From contig NZ_CP048829.1 in NCBI RefSeq assembly GCF_019355395.1, forward strand, positions 1,887,501 through 1,951,500: a stretch of 64,000 nt of DNA, in the 5' to 3' direction. The stretch is from Chordicoccus furentiruminis. GTDB lineage: Bacteria; Bacillota; Clostridia; Lachnospirales; Lachnospiraceae. Below, piece after piece: positions 1 through 8,545 of this stretch. Numbering within the stretch: position 1 is the first letter of the stretch; each line of letters opens with the position of its first letter. Position numbers and translations under genes: made by a program. The notes beneath the pieces are model-generated. The model ran no database searches and was not told where the DNA came from. It saw only the letters and a list, made by a program, of their open reading frames with translations.

Positions 1-1
1 G

Positions 2-2851
2 GATGGTAAAGCAGAGCAAGTCTACCTTGCCAGATTGAATTCTGAAATTCCTCAAGGCCGAGGCTATAATCTGACACCGGCTGGGGAGACGGACCTCGGT
101 GATCTGAACGCCTGGAAGGACAAAGTCGAAAACAGCAAGATCATCGTGGATAAAACCGCCAGCGTGGTCGACTATGACAACAGAATATATCAAATTGACT
201 TGAAGGCACTTTCCGATATCACGATTATATCCAACAAGATTGATCTGGAACTGATTGTCGATACTTCACGTTCGATGTATTTCCCCGCCAATCTGAGTCC
301 AGTATCCGGTTATTACTTTACAAGCATAATGGGCAATGATTCCCATAGTTTGGAAAAACAGCTATCGTGGCTGGATAAAAACCAGATCTATTATTTTATC
401 GGGAATGGGGAACAGGCGACAGTCTACGCCCTGTATTATGCGGCTTCCGGGACGAACCTGAATGATTACACTGGTGACCAATGCTGGAAGTTTGTTGACG
501 CGTCCTATATGAATCCGCCAGATGCGGGCAGCATGAACCAATCCGACAGGCTGAACAGGCTTGTGGGAGCACGTATCGACGATCTGGCCTATAATATCTG
601 CAATCAGAACAGCGATGGTGGCGGATGCAGGCTTTATACTGCGTCATCCTCCATCACACGCCTGGCGTATCTGAAAGAAGCTGTGCGTATTGCCAGCGAG
701 ATCGTATATGCCGTTGACAAGGACAATCGAATCGGTCTTGTGACCTTCAACAGCAGTGCAAAAGATCAGGGATTCTACGATTACAAAAACAGGACCGGGC
801 TATACGGCAAAATCAACAATATTTCCCTTGTGGGAGGCACCCGACAGGACCTTGGTCTTGAAACCGGCAAGAGCCAGCTTGACAGCAATGGCAGGGCGGA
901 TGCGCAAAAGATCGCCATACTGATTACTGACGGTGCACCGAACATGCAGGATAGCAATAAGAACCAAATTCCTAGTGATACGGCGTGGACGATGATTGGC
1001 GAAAAGGCCAGCGCCTTGAAGGGCACCAATTCCTCCAATGCCAAGCTTTATACGCTGGGGCTTAGCCTGGATATGGTTGGCGGCAATAACCAGCGCCATC
1101 TAGATGGTTTGGCTTCAGAAGAGGATGGCGTCACCCGGCATTTCAACGCCAGCAACGGGCCTGCTATTGTCAGGGCGGTCAAGGATTTGATCGATACACT
1201 GATGTACGATGTTACCTTAGAAGCGGAAGTCACGGATGTATTGGATCCTGCATTCTATCCCGTAGACAAAAACGGTAATCCGATTGCTGTCGGGGATTAC
1301 ACCGATGAGAACGGCAAGAGGTACAACTGGTCCATGGCTACTGTCGACGGCGCAGAATGCTGGAAGATCACATATTATGATCAGGAGGTTGGCCGCGGCG
1401 AGAAGAACGCAGATAATACCATCAAGACGCCGGGATGGCAGAAGTCGTTCTACGTTAAGGCGAAGGAGGACTTCCTGGGCGGCAATGATATCGAAACCAA
1501 CCGATATAAATCCAGCAACAATCGTGTCAAACCGATTAAATACGTCTACAAGGAACGCGGTACCAATGCGACCAAGAAGGTGGATCCTCCTTCGAACGCG
1601 CCGTGGGGCATATTTATAAATACCCCCACCGTCAATGTCGATGAGCTGCATCTTACGGAGCACAGCACCGAATGGACGGTCTACATGGGCATCGAAGTGA
1701 AGCCTGAGGATCAAGTGAAGGCGTTGTGGGACGAGATTAAGGTTAAGCAGGTCGTTAAGACAAACGGCACCGCGAACAATGGTACAACCATCACCAAAGG
1801 CGACAAGAAATGGTATTCCAAGACCGATACGAAGGATACCGCTGCGCCTGATAAAGAGTATTCCAGCCTGCCGATCAACCGGTATTTCACGGACGTAGAC
1901 TTCAACACGCTGCTCAACCAGCTGAAAACGCAAGACAGTGCAGAAAAGACCATAAACTACACGGCCTATGGACACCAGCCCGGTACGATCACGGTGAAGC
2001 TGGAAAAGAAAATCATCGATGGTGCGGTGGATGCCAACGTCAAGGCGCCCGGGCAGCACATCACTGACAAGGATGGCACCCCGGCAGAGAAATATACGAT
2101 CACGGTGACCTATACGCCTAACAAGACCGACACTGGCTGTAATATCGGACATGTCACGACCGGAACGGGACAAGACGAGGTCAAGAGCGCGAATGAACAT
2201 AAGATTAACGTATTCGTCAAAAAGTTGAAGCTCTTAAAAGCCGACCAGGGTGGTAATACGATCTCAAGCGATTCTGCTACATTTGTACTATACAGAAAGG
2301 CAACTAGTGATGAGATAGCTGATGAGTCTGTGGCAAAAACAGACCTGACCGGACTCTCAGGAAAGTATGTTACAGTACAGACTCTTACTACCAACGGTGG
2401 ATCAGTGATAACAGGTGCTCTGCCGTTGTTAGCTGATAACGAACCATATTATCTTGTGGAAACAAAGGCTCCTGCCGGTTATATTATGCTCACAGAGCCT
2501 CTGAAAGTAACTGTTGATATGACAGATCATAATACATGGACAAAGCTTGCTGACAATAGTACGTCGCAGACAAAACCAGATCCATATGTATTATCCAACT
2601 GGTTACAGGAAACAACAATAAAACTATTGAAGTTGAACGATACGGCATATGACCCTACACAAACGTCTACTTACAATCACAGCAATGACACAACGGATGC
2701 ATCGGTGACGTATCAGATCATAAATAACGCCGGTTATGAACTACCGTCTACCGGCGGCCCTGGTTCCAACCTGCTGTATCTTCTCGGCAGTCTGATGCTT
2801 GCTTTGGGAAGTGCCGGATTAGTGATGCGGAAGAGAAGACGGGTGGGATGA
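2..2851 (+). CDS. VWA-domain LPXTG pilus tip adhesin (5' end outside window)
   Basis: The reading frame is open from the first bases of the window, so the true start lies upstream; the TTG at 35 is only the first start-like codon. The protein has a von Willebrand factor A domain with the metal-site motif DTSRS near nt 260 and a conserved TDGAPN further on. It also has a Cna-B/SpaA-like domain (ETKAPAGY near nt 2460) and a C-terminal sorting signal of LPSTGG, a hydrophobic helix and the tail RKRRR. It is a surface protein joined to a pilus or to peptidoglycan by sortase, and VWA pilins usually sit at the tip and bind host ligands. It is the first gene of a locus followed by a class C sortase and a minor pilin. 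The family is clear; the ligand is unknown. Confidence 0.9.
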   Translation, partial: DGKAEQVYLARLNSEIPQGRGYNLTPAGETDLGDLNAWKDKVENSKIIVDKTASVVDYDNRIYQIDLKALSDITIISNKIDLELIVDTSRSMYFPANLSPVSGYYFTSIMGNDSHSLEKQLSWLDKNQIYYFIGNGEQATVYALYYAASGTNLNDYTGDQCWKFVDASYMNPPDAGSMNQSDRLNRLVGARIDDLAYNICNQNSDGGGCRLYTASSSITRLAYLKEAVRIASEIVYAVDKDNRIGLVTFNSSAKDQGFYDYKNRTGLYGKINNISLVGGTRQDLGLETGKSQLDSNGRADAQKIAILITDGAPNMQDSNKNQIPSDTAWTMIGEKASALKGTNSSNAKLYTLGLSLDMVGGNNQRHLDGLASEEDGVTRHFNASNGPAIVRAVKDLIDTLMYDVTLEAEVTDVLDPAFYPVDKNGNPIAVGDYTDENGKRYNWSMATVDGAECWKITYYDQEVGRGEKNADNTIKTPGWQKSFYVKAKEDFLGGNDIETNRYKSSNNRVKPIKYVYKERGTNATKKVDPPSNAPWGIFINTPTVNVDELHLTEHSTEWTVYMGIEVKPEDQVKALWDEIKVKQVVKTNGTANNGTTITKGDKKWYSKTDTKDTAAPDKEYSSLPINRYFTDVDFNTLLNQLKTQDSAEKTINYTAYGHQPGTITVKLEKKIIDGAVDANVKAPGQHITDKDGTPAEKYTITVTYTPNKTDTGCNIGHVTTGTGQDEVKSANEHKINVFVKKLKLLKADQGGNTISSDSATFVLYRKATSDEIADESVAKTDLTGLSGKYVTVQTLTTNGGSVITGALPLLADNEPYYLVETKAPAGYIMLTEPLKVTVDMTDHNTWTKLADNSTSQTKPDPYVLSNWLQETTIKLLKLNDTAYDPTQTSTYNHSNDTTDASVTYQIINNAGYELPSTGGPGSNLLYLLGSLMLALGSAGLVMRKRRRVG

Positions 2852-2923
2852 CCCTGCCCAGCCGGAGCTGTGACGTTTTTGAGCATAGCCGTATATATAA
2901 TAGTAGCAATAAATAACTTTATA

Positions 2924-2951
2924 TTGCAAAATTGTGCAAAAATGGTAAAGT
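2924..2951 (+). promoter_or_regulatory. Candidate promoter before the pilus sortase
   Basis: TTGCAA and TAAAGT are separated by 16 bases in the AT-rich 158-base gap between the VWA adhesin and the class C sortase. The gap holds no convincing terminator, so this may add to read-through from the adhesin. It is a consensus-like match only. Confidence 0.35.
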
Positions 2952-3009
2952 AGTCTTAAGTTGGGATATTGTTGTACCAATGCGATTTTGAAAGGGACTG
3001 CGTTATGTT

Positions 3010-3900
3010 ATGAGTTGGCTGAAAAAGAACGGTCTGACTCTGATCCTTCTGTTGATTCTGTTGATAGGAGCAGGGCTGATTGCTTATCCGTCTTTTGCTA
3101 ACTGGTGGAATTCATTTCATCAGTCACGAGCGGTGGCCTCCTATGCGGAGACAGCCGCAAACATGAATACGGAGGAGTACGAGCGAATCATCAGCAAAGC
3201 GCAGGCCTATAACAGGAAGCTGTCCCGTTCAGGGATCCAGTGGACGCTGGATGAAGATGAGGAGAAGGAATACAAAGAGCAGCTTGACATCGGTACATCG
3301 GGGATCATGGGATATATCGACATCCCGAAGATTGACGTGATGCTCCCGATCTACCATGGAATTGATGAAAGTATCCTTCAGGTGGCAGTCGGGCATATCC
3401 CGGGCACATCCCTTCCGGTAGGTGGGAAAGGAAGCCACTGTGTGGTATCCGGACACCGCGGACTTCCGTCAGCCAGACTCTTCACCGACATCGACAAACT
3501 GGTAGAGGGTGATACATTTACCATCACCGTACTGAACAAGACACTGACATATGAGGTAGACCAGATCCGTACTGTACTGCCGACAGATCTGTCTGATCTG
3601 CAGATCGAGAAAGGTAAGGACTATGTGACGCTGGTGACCTGTACGCCGTACGGGATCAATACACACCGGCTTCTGGTACGGGGACACCGTATAGAGAATG
3701 CCGATGGTGATGCCTCGGTAATCGCGGACGCGCTTCAGATCGAACCGATCTATATAGCTCCGTTTATCGCAGTACCTATACTGATACTGTTGATAATCGG
3801 TATGTTTATCATGACAGGGATGAGGACGCGGCGCCGCAGAGAGAAAAGACAGATCTATTCACAGATGAGGGTGAAGGATGACAAGACAGAGGACAGATGA
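3010..3900 (+). CDS. Class C sortase (pilus polymerase)
   Basis: This 296-residue transpeptidase joins pilin subunits through their LPXTG motifs outside the membrane. It has an N-terminal transmembrane helix (about residues 8-30), the sortase barrel with the catalytic His in SGHRGLPSARLFTD, the catalytic Cys in TLVTCTPYG, the Arg in RLLVRGHR, and a second C-terminal transmembrane segment followed by a basic tail. Two membrane helices and this motif set are typical of class C enzymes. The start ATG follows an AAAGGGA site. The gene overlaps the following minor pilin, which suggests translational coupling. It probably polymerises the pilins at 3.9 and 6.7 kb. Confidence 0.93.
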   Translation: MSWLKKNGLTLILLLILLIGAGLIAYPSFANWWNSFHQSRAVASYAETAANMNTEEYERIISKAQAYNRKLSRSGIQWTLDEDEEKEYKEQLDIGTSGIMGYIDIPKIDVMLPIYHGIDESILQVAVGHIPGTSLPVGGKGSHCVVSGHRGLPSARLFTDIDKLVEGDTFTITVLNKTLTYEVDQIRTVLPTDLSDLQIEKGKDYVTLVTCTPYGINTHRLLVRGHRIENADGDASVIADALQIEPIYIAPFIAVPILILLIIGMFIMTGMRTRRRREKRQIYSQMRVKDDKTEDR

Positions 3901-4663
3901 TATGCATAATTGCAGAAGAATGCTGATGAAACATATCTGGATCGTCCTGTTGGCTGTAATTGTGATGAGTTCGAATGCCGCAGCACAAGAGTTCCCGGAA
4001 ACACTGTGGGAGACGAGGTCGGACTGCTCGATCAATCTGCAGCTGGCATACACGGATTCCACGACCGGCAAACGCGTACAGCTCTCCGGCGGAAAAGTTG
4101 CAGTCTATAAGGTATCCGATGCGCTTGTTAGTAACGGCAACAGGTATTTCAATCCAAAGACGAGCGGACAGTTTCAGAAGCTGGCGAAACAGAATACGAG
4201 TGATGGAAAAGCGATAGCCGCCATTCGCGACTATGACAGCAATGAGCTGACGACGCGTAATGCCTCTCTGGCAAAGATACTGGCTGCAAATACGTCCGGT
4301 ATCAAGGGGATTACAGGGACGATCAAGAAAGGCTCCGTCACTGTCGGCGGCCTGATGTCGGGACTGTATCTGATGGTACAGACAAAGAAATCTCCGGAGA
4401 ATGCCAGCTTTGCTCCGTTCCTCTTCTCACTGCCGGATGCGGATGGGAATTACCAGGTAACGGCTAGTCCGAAGCCGAGTGTGACGGTATCAAAGAAGGA
4501 TAAACCCGACAAACCGTCCGGCGGCAATTCCGGACGACTGCCGCAGACCGGACAGCTGTGGTGGCCGGTTCCTGTATTGCTTCTGGCCGGACTTCTCCTG
4601 GTCATCATCGGTACAGTCATGCGAAGCCACGGCAGAATGCAGGAAGCAGCAGAGGGCAGTTAA
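3878..4663 (+). CDS. Minor LPXTG pilin
   Basis: This 261-residue secreted protein has a signal peptide (hydrophobic core around IWIVLLAVIV), an extracellular part and a C-terminal sorting signal LPQTG, hydrophobic helix and basic tail. The ectodomain carries the layout of small SpaB-like accessory pilins (YKVSDALVS near the N-terminus, then a segment ending VGGLMSGLYLMVQT). It overlaps the sortase gene by 23 bases. A second in-frame ATG at 3902, preceded by AGAGGA, gives a more usual signal peptide and may be the real start. It is probably the basal or accessory subunit of the pilus. Confidence 0.85.
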   Translation: MTRQRTDDMHNCRRMLMKHIWIVLLAVIVMSSNAAAQEFPETLWETRSDCSINLQLAYTDSTTGKRVQLSGGKVAVYKVSDALVSNGNRYFNPKTSGQFQKLAKQNTSDGKAIAAIRDYDSNELTTRNASLAKILAANTSGIKGITGTIKKGSVTVGGLMSGLYLMVQTKKSPENASFAPFLFSLPDADGNYQVTASPKPSVTVSKKDKPDKPSGGNSGRLPQTGQLWWPVPVLLLAGLLLVIIGTVMRSHGRMQEAAEGS

Positions 4664-4666
4664 CAG

Positions 4667-5344
4667 ATGATGCGCAGGTTTGGTACTCTGCTGACAGCGA
4701 TAGGGCTTCTGCTCATGGCAGGCGGGCTTGGACTGGTTATCTACAATATGTGGGACAATAACCGGGCAGGTGATGCTTCAGATGCGATCCTGAAACAGAT
4801 CGAGGAAGAGCAGGCGGATATGGGTGTTTCGAATGCCCCCGCGCCGCCATCCAGATCGGATAAAGATGTGGATGACCGGGTAACGGATAAGGATGCATGG
4901 CGTTACGGACAGACCATGCCGGTTACGTTGGTCGATGGTTTTCAGTATATCGGAATACTGGAGATTCCCAGCCTCGGGATCCGGCTTCCAGTCATGGATA
5001 CCTGGGATTATGACCGGCTGAGGATCAGCCCCTGCCTGTACAGCGGCAGCTACTATACAGATGACATGGTCATCTGCGGACACAATTATCAGAGACATTT
5101 TTCTCCCATCAAGGGAGTGGACATAGACGCAGATGTGTATTTCATAACTGCGGACAAGGTCATCTACCATTATACGGTAAGCAACCGGGAGACCGTACAG
5201 CCCACATCGGTGGAGCAGATGATCCGGAACATGAATAATCGTGATCCGGAGGACGGTGACATGGAAGACTGGGACCTGACCCTGTTCACCTGTAACACGG
5301 GCGGACAGACCCGGTGCGCTGTAAGGTGCATCCGGGCAGAGTAA
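4667..5344 (+). CDS. Second sortase, housekeeping or anchoring type
   Basis: This 225-residue sortase has a single N-terminal transmembrane segment. Its catalytic residues are visible as His in ICGHNYQRHF, Cys in TLFTCNTGG and Arg in the last residues (RCAVRC). It lacks the C-terminal membrane helix of the neighbouring class C enzyme, so it is a different class, closer to the B or D type; I cannot fix the class by eye. It starts three bases after the minor pilin stop. In two-sortase pilus loci the second enzyme commonly attaches the finished fibre to the wall, and that is the likely role here. Confidence 0.85.
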   Translation: MMRRFGTLLTAIGLLLMAGGLGLVIYNMWDNNRAGDASDAILKQIEEEQADMGVSNAPAPPSRSDKDVDDRVTDKDAWRYGQTMPVTLVDGFQYIGILEIPSLGIRLPVMDTWDYDRLRISPCLYSGSYYTDDMVICGHNYQRHFSPIKGVDIDADVYFITADKVIYHYTVSNRETVQPTSVEQMIRNMNNRDPEDGDMEDWDLTLFTCNTGGQTRCAVRCIRAE

Positions 5345-5359
5345 GATGGGAGATAAGGG

Positions 5360-5743
5360 ATGACAGATAAACAGCTTAAAAAACTCAGCAAACAGGAGCT
5401 TCTCTCGCTGCTTTTAACGCAGAGCAAAGAGATGGACCGGCTGAAGGAAGAGCTGGAGGAGACCAGAAAGCAGCTGGAAGATCGCAATATACAGATCAGT
5501 AAGTGCGGCTCCCTTGCGGAAGCATCCCTTGCGGTTTTCCATGTTCTGGAAGAAGCGCAGAAAGCAGCGGATTTGTATCTGGATAATGTTAAGAGCGGAC
5601 GCTTTGAACCGGACGAAGTGCCGGCAGACAAGGCTGAAGAAGTACACGAATTGTCTTCAGACAAGGCAAAAGAAGTACAGAAACATAAAGGATTTACTGC
5701 AAGCCAGTGCAGCCATTTTCGACAGAGCACAAATACGCAGTAA
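5360..5743 (+). CDS. Small coiled-coil protein of the pilus operon
   Basis: This soluble 127-residue protein has no signal peptide. Residues 1-45 form a strongly charged heptad-rich coiled coil (leucines in KKLSKQELLSLLL), followed by an alanine-rich helix (EEAQKAADLYLDNV). The helix resembles the C-terminal part of DivIVA-like scaffold proteins. It starts after a GGGAGATAAGGG ribosome binding site and is followed directly by signal peptidase I. Its place between sortase and signal peptidase suggests a cytoplasmic scaffold for secretion at the pilus assembly site; that is inference. No catalytic motif is visible. Confidence 0.75.
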   Translation: MTDKQLKKLSKQELLSLLLTQSKEMDRLKEELEETRKQLEDRNIQISKCGSLAEASLAVFHVLEEAQKAADLYLDNVKSGRFEPDEVPADKAEEVHELSSDKAKEVQKHKGFTASQCSHFRQSTNTQ

Positions 5744-5760
5744 GAGGAGAGGGGATACAA

Positions 5761-6351
5761 GTGAAAAAGAGCACATTTTCGCCTGAGGATCTTCCCTCGA
5801 CAGGACAACTGGAAACGGAGCTGAAACGTGTCACATACGCGAAGAATTACCGGACGGTGCTCCGAAGCACGATCTACACATTGATTACAGTGGCAGCGGT
5901 CGCTGCTCTGGTCGCGGTGTTGCTGCTTCCGGTACTCAGGATCTACGGATCAAGTATGAACCCGACGCTGACAGAAGAAGATATCGTTGTATCACTGAAA
6001 AGCAACGAATTCAAGACAGGTGACATCATAGCGTTTTACTACAACAACAAGATCCTGGTAAAACGGGTGATCGCGAACCCGGGCGACTGGGTGGACATCG
6101 ACAAAGAAGGCACTGTCTACGTCAATAACGAGAAACTGGAAGAACCATATCTGCAGACGAAGGCACTTGGGGACTGCAACATCAAACTTCCCTATCAGGT
6201 TCCGGAGTCCAGGATATTCGTCATGGGAGATAACCGGGATGTCTCGGTGGATTCCCGCAATACATCGGTCGGCTGCGTAGCAGAGGAGCAGATCGTAGGA
6301 AAGATCGTGTTTTGCATCTGGCCCTTCTCAAGATTCGGGAAGATCCAATGA
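5761..6351 (+). CDS. lepB: Signal peptidase I of the pilus locus
   Basis: This membrane-bound serine protease removes signal peptides from exported pilins. From the GTG start at 5761, placed after a GAGGAGAGGGG site, it is 196 residues long. An upstream in-frame start at 5707 would overlap the preceding gene and is less likely. It has one N-terminal transmembrane helix, the catalytic Ser in GSSMNPT, the catalytic Lys in ILVKRV, and the conserved MGDNRDVSVDSR box. Dedicated signal peptidases are known parts of Gram-positive pilus loci, where some are needed for pilus assembly. The N-terminal cytoplasmic segment contains LPSTGQ by chance. Confidence 0.93.
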   Translation: MKKSTFSPEDLPSTGQLETELKRVTYAKNYRTVLRSTIYTLITVAAVAALVAVLLLPVLRIYGSSMNPTLTEEDIVVSLKSNEFKTGDIIAFYYNNKILVKRVIANPGDWVDIDKEGTVYVNNEKLEEPYLQTKALGDCNIKLPYQVPESRIFVMGDNRDVSVDSRNTSVGCVAEEQIVGKIVFCIWPFSRFGKIQ

Positions 6352-6388
6352 AAACATATAAGAAACAAATGGAAGGAGGTGTGTTCGG

Positions 6389-6601
6389 TTGAGAGAGACA
6401 ACCTGTTGCAGCATACGAGGAAAGCCGGCCTGGGAAGCCGCTCGCGGTCGCTGGATGCGGATACCACGGAGCCAGTCAGAATTAATCTTAATACCGAAAA
6501 CATCCCCTTGCGGATACTTTCAAACAGAGACCTGCCGGGAGAGAGACGTCGGCAGAGTACTGAATATATTGGAAAGGAGGTATATTCCAGTACCTTCTTG
6601 A
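6389..6601 (+). CDS. Possible leader peptide before the major pilin
   Basis: A 70-codon frame starts with TTG eight bases after a strong GGAAGGAGG site and stops just before the extended -10 box of the pilin. The product is basic and Cys/Arg-rich, with no signal peptide and no family I recognise. It fills most of the 316-base gap between signal peptidase I and the major pilin. It could be a translated leader that links transcription from the upstream operon to the pilin gene, or non-coding leader RNA. The ribosome binding site is the main evidence. Confidence 0.35.
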   Translation: MRETTCCSIRGKPAWEAARGRWMRIPRSQSELILIPKTSPCGYFQTETCRERDVGRVLNILERRYIPVPS

Positions 6602-6609
6602 AAAATAAT

Positions 6610-6618
6610 TGGTATAAT
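6610..6618 (+). promoter_or_regulatory. Extended -10 promoter of the major pilin
   Basis: TGGTATAAT is an extended -10 (TGn-TATAAT) lying about 50 bases before the pilin start. A weak -35 candidate, TACCTT, lies 16 bases upstream of TATAAT. Its own promoter would allow the major pilin to be made in excess over the sortases. The second pilin copy at 36.8 kb lacks this box because an ISL3 element ends just downstream of where it should be. Confidence 0.45.
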
Positions 6619-6667
6619 GATAAAAATAAAGAACAAGATGATAGCAAATAAAAAGAGAGGACAAAAT

Positions 6668-8437
6668 ATGAAATCTTTAAAGAAGATGATGGCTTTGGCG
6701 CTTGCCATGGTAATGGTGCTTAGCGTGATGAGCATCACTGCATTTGCAGCGGTTGGTGATTATAATATCACCGTTACAAACGACAATGAGTCGATGAGTA
6801 TTAATGGTAAGCAGTATAAAGCTTACAAAGTTTTCAGTTTAACATTGGGTGGAAAAACTACAACTACCACAACTGACCCTGCAACAGGAGAGGAAACTTC
6901 GACCGATAGCTATAGTGCTTATGCGTACAGTATTAAGAATACTGATTGGGCTTGGGCCAAATTAACAACTGGTGCAACGACTGATGCTAAGGGTGTTATC
7001 ACGACAACATACGGAATCAAATTAACGCCTTCTGCTGCTGATCCTACTACTTATGTAGTGGATGGATCGACAATGTCTGCAGCAAATGCCCGTTCATTGG
7101 CAGATGCACTTCAGAGCGTTCTTCCTACTAGCGCAGATGGAACCGGCACAGGTGGTGAAGATGAAACTGCAACAATTCAGCTTTCTGATCCCGGTTACTA
7201 TGCTGTATATGGTGTTGTAATCCCGACTGATCCGGAGCTGGATCCTGCTGAAGAAGTTGTAGCAGCGGTGGCTCTTACCACCACAGATCCGAATGCGGAA
7301 GTGAAGCCGAAGGCTAGTGTTCCGACGATCGACAAGAAGATTAAGAAAGTGCAGGAAGGGACAACTGAAATCAGTGATGCTCTCCTGGATACTAAGGGTC
7401 AGGCTGCTGTTGCAAAAGTTGGTTCTACAGTAACTTATGAGATTACTGCTACTACTCCTGATCTGACGGGATATACAGATTATACCTATATCATCGGTGA
7501 TGATATCTCCGCAGGCCTTACTTATGATAAGTCAAGCTTTACCCTTACTATCAATGGAGCTGCAGCTACTTATGTTACCAGTACAACTGCTGCCACAGAT
7601 GACAATGAACTTATTTTCAAAACCGGTGATAAAGGCTTTGAATTAACTATTCCTTATAGTGTACTTCAGGCAGCCGGTGCTGGAAAGAATGTTGTTCTTA
7701 CATATTCGTGTACTGTGAATAGCAGCGCTCTTACATATGACTATGAGAACAATACTGCAGACCTTACGTATTCTAAGACACCGTATGACAATACTACAAA
7801 TAAGACTCCTGAAAAGAAAACTTATGTTATCGATTTGAATCTTGATGTAGATAAGATCGACGGAACTGATAGCACGAAGCATCTTGATGGAGCGACATTT
7901 AAACTTTATCGTGAAGTCAGCACGCCTGCAGCTGAGCCCGGCGGAGAAGCTACAACTTCTAAAGAGTATTATCAGTGGGATGCAACAAATGGAAAAGTCA
8001 CATGGGTTGCTACTCAGTCTGCTGGTGATAGTTTCACAACAGATTCAACTGGTAAGCTTTCACAGCAGGTAAGAGGTCTTGACAAAGGTACATATTACTT
8101 TGAAGAGACAGTAGCTCCTAAGGGTTACAATCTTCTTTCGGCTCCTGTAGCTGTAGTTATCAGTGTAGAAGAAGCAGCAAACGGCGAGAAAGTTACATAT
8201 TCTGCAACTTATGGTGGAAAAAATGCAACGATAACCAATGGTGAAGTTAATCTTGCATCTGAAACTCAGGCCAGTGGCAAACAGCCGGTTGCTACAGGAA
8301 CGATCGAGAACAATTCTGGTGCAGAACTTCCGAGCACTGGTGGCATCGGTACCACAATCTTCTACGTAATCGGTGCAATCCTTGTTCTTGGTGCTGGCAT
8401 CCTTCTGGTAACCCGCAGAAGAATGAACGCTAACTAA
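6668..8437 (+). CDS. Major LPXTG pilin (fimbrial backbone, isopeptide type)
   Basis: This 589-residue secreted subunit starts at the ATG after AGAGAGG; longer in-frame starts upstream lie in the leader. It has a signal peptide cleaved after about TAFA-A, an N-terminal pilin domain (YKAYKVFSL), a central fimbrial isopeptide-forming domain and a Cna-B-like domain with the E-box-like FEETVAPKGY. The C-terminus has LPSTGGIG, a hydrophobic helix and RRRMNAN. A class C sortase would link it into fibres. Its 5' leader and 3' anchor-coding DNA are nearly repeated at other pilin copies (21.2-21.8 and 36.8-40.4 kb) while the exposed parts differ. It ends at a clear terminator. Confidence 0.92.
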   Translation: MKSLKKMMALALAMVMVLSVMSITAFAAVGDYNITVTNDNESMSINGKQYKAYKVFSLTLGGKTTTTTTDPATGEETSTDSYSAYAYSIKNTDWAWAKLTTGATTDAKGVITTTYGIKLTPSAADPTTYVVDGSTMSAANARSLADALQSVLPTSADGTGTGGEDETATIQLSDPGYYAVYGVVIPTDPELDPAEEVVAAVALTTTDPNAEVKPKASVPTIDKKIKKVQEGTTEISDALLDTKGQAAVAKVGSTVTYEITATTPDLTGYTDYTYIIGDDISAGLTYDKSSFTLTINGAAATYVTSTTAATDDNELIFKTGDKGFELTIPYSVLQAAGAGKNVVLTYSCTVNSSALTYDYENNTADLTYSKTPYDNTTNKTPEKKTYVIDLNLDVDKIDGTDSTKHLDGATFKLYREVSTPAAEPGGEATTSKEYYQWDATNGKVTWVATQSAGDSFTTDSTGKLSQQVRGLDKGTYYFEETVAPKGYNLLSAPVAVVISVEEAANGEKVTYSATYGGKNATITNGEVNLASETQASGKQPVATGTIENNSGAELPSTGGIGTTIFYVIGAILVLGAGILLVTRRRMNAN

Positions 8438-8498
8438 TTGAATAGCTTTTAATGGAAGCGTCGTTCAGACGAATAGATTAAAGTGAATTAACAACCCG

Positions 8499-8535
8499 CT
8501 GCTTCCCTGGAATCATTCCGGGGAAGCAGTTTTTT
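8499..8535 (+). terminator. Rho-independent terminator after the major pilin
   Basis: CTGCTTCCC pairs with GGGAAGCAG with extra pairs inside, followed by six T. The downstream membrane protein starts only about 10 bases after the T-run with no ribosome binding site of its own, so some read-through must be needed for its expression. Confidence 0.9.
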
Positions 8536-8545
8536 ATAGTTGGAT

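Noticed and set aside
5791-5808. LPSTGQ motif in the N-terminal part of signal peptidase I
   Set aside because: It lies in the cytoplasmic N-terminus, before the only membrane helix, and is not followed by a hydrophobic segment and basic tail, so it cannot be a sortase sorting signal.
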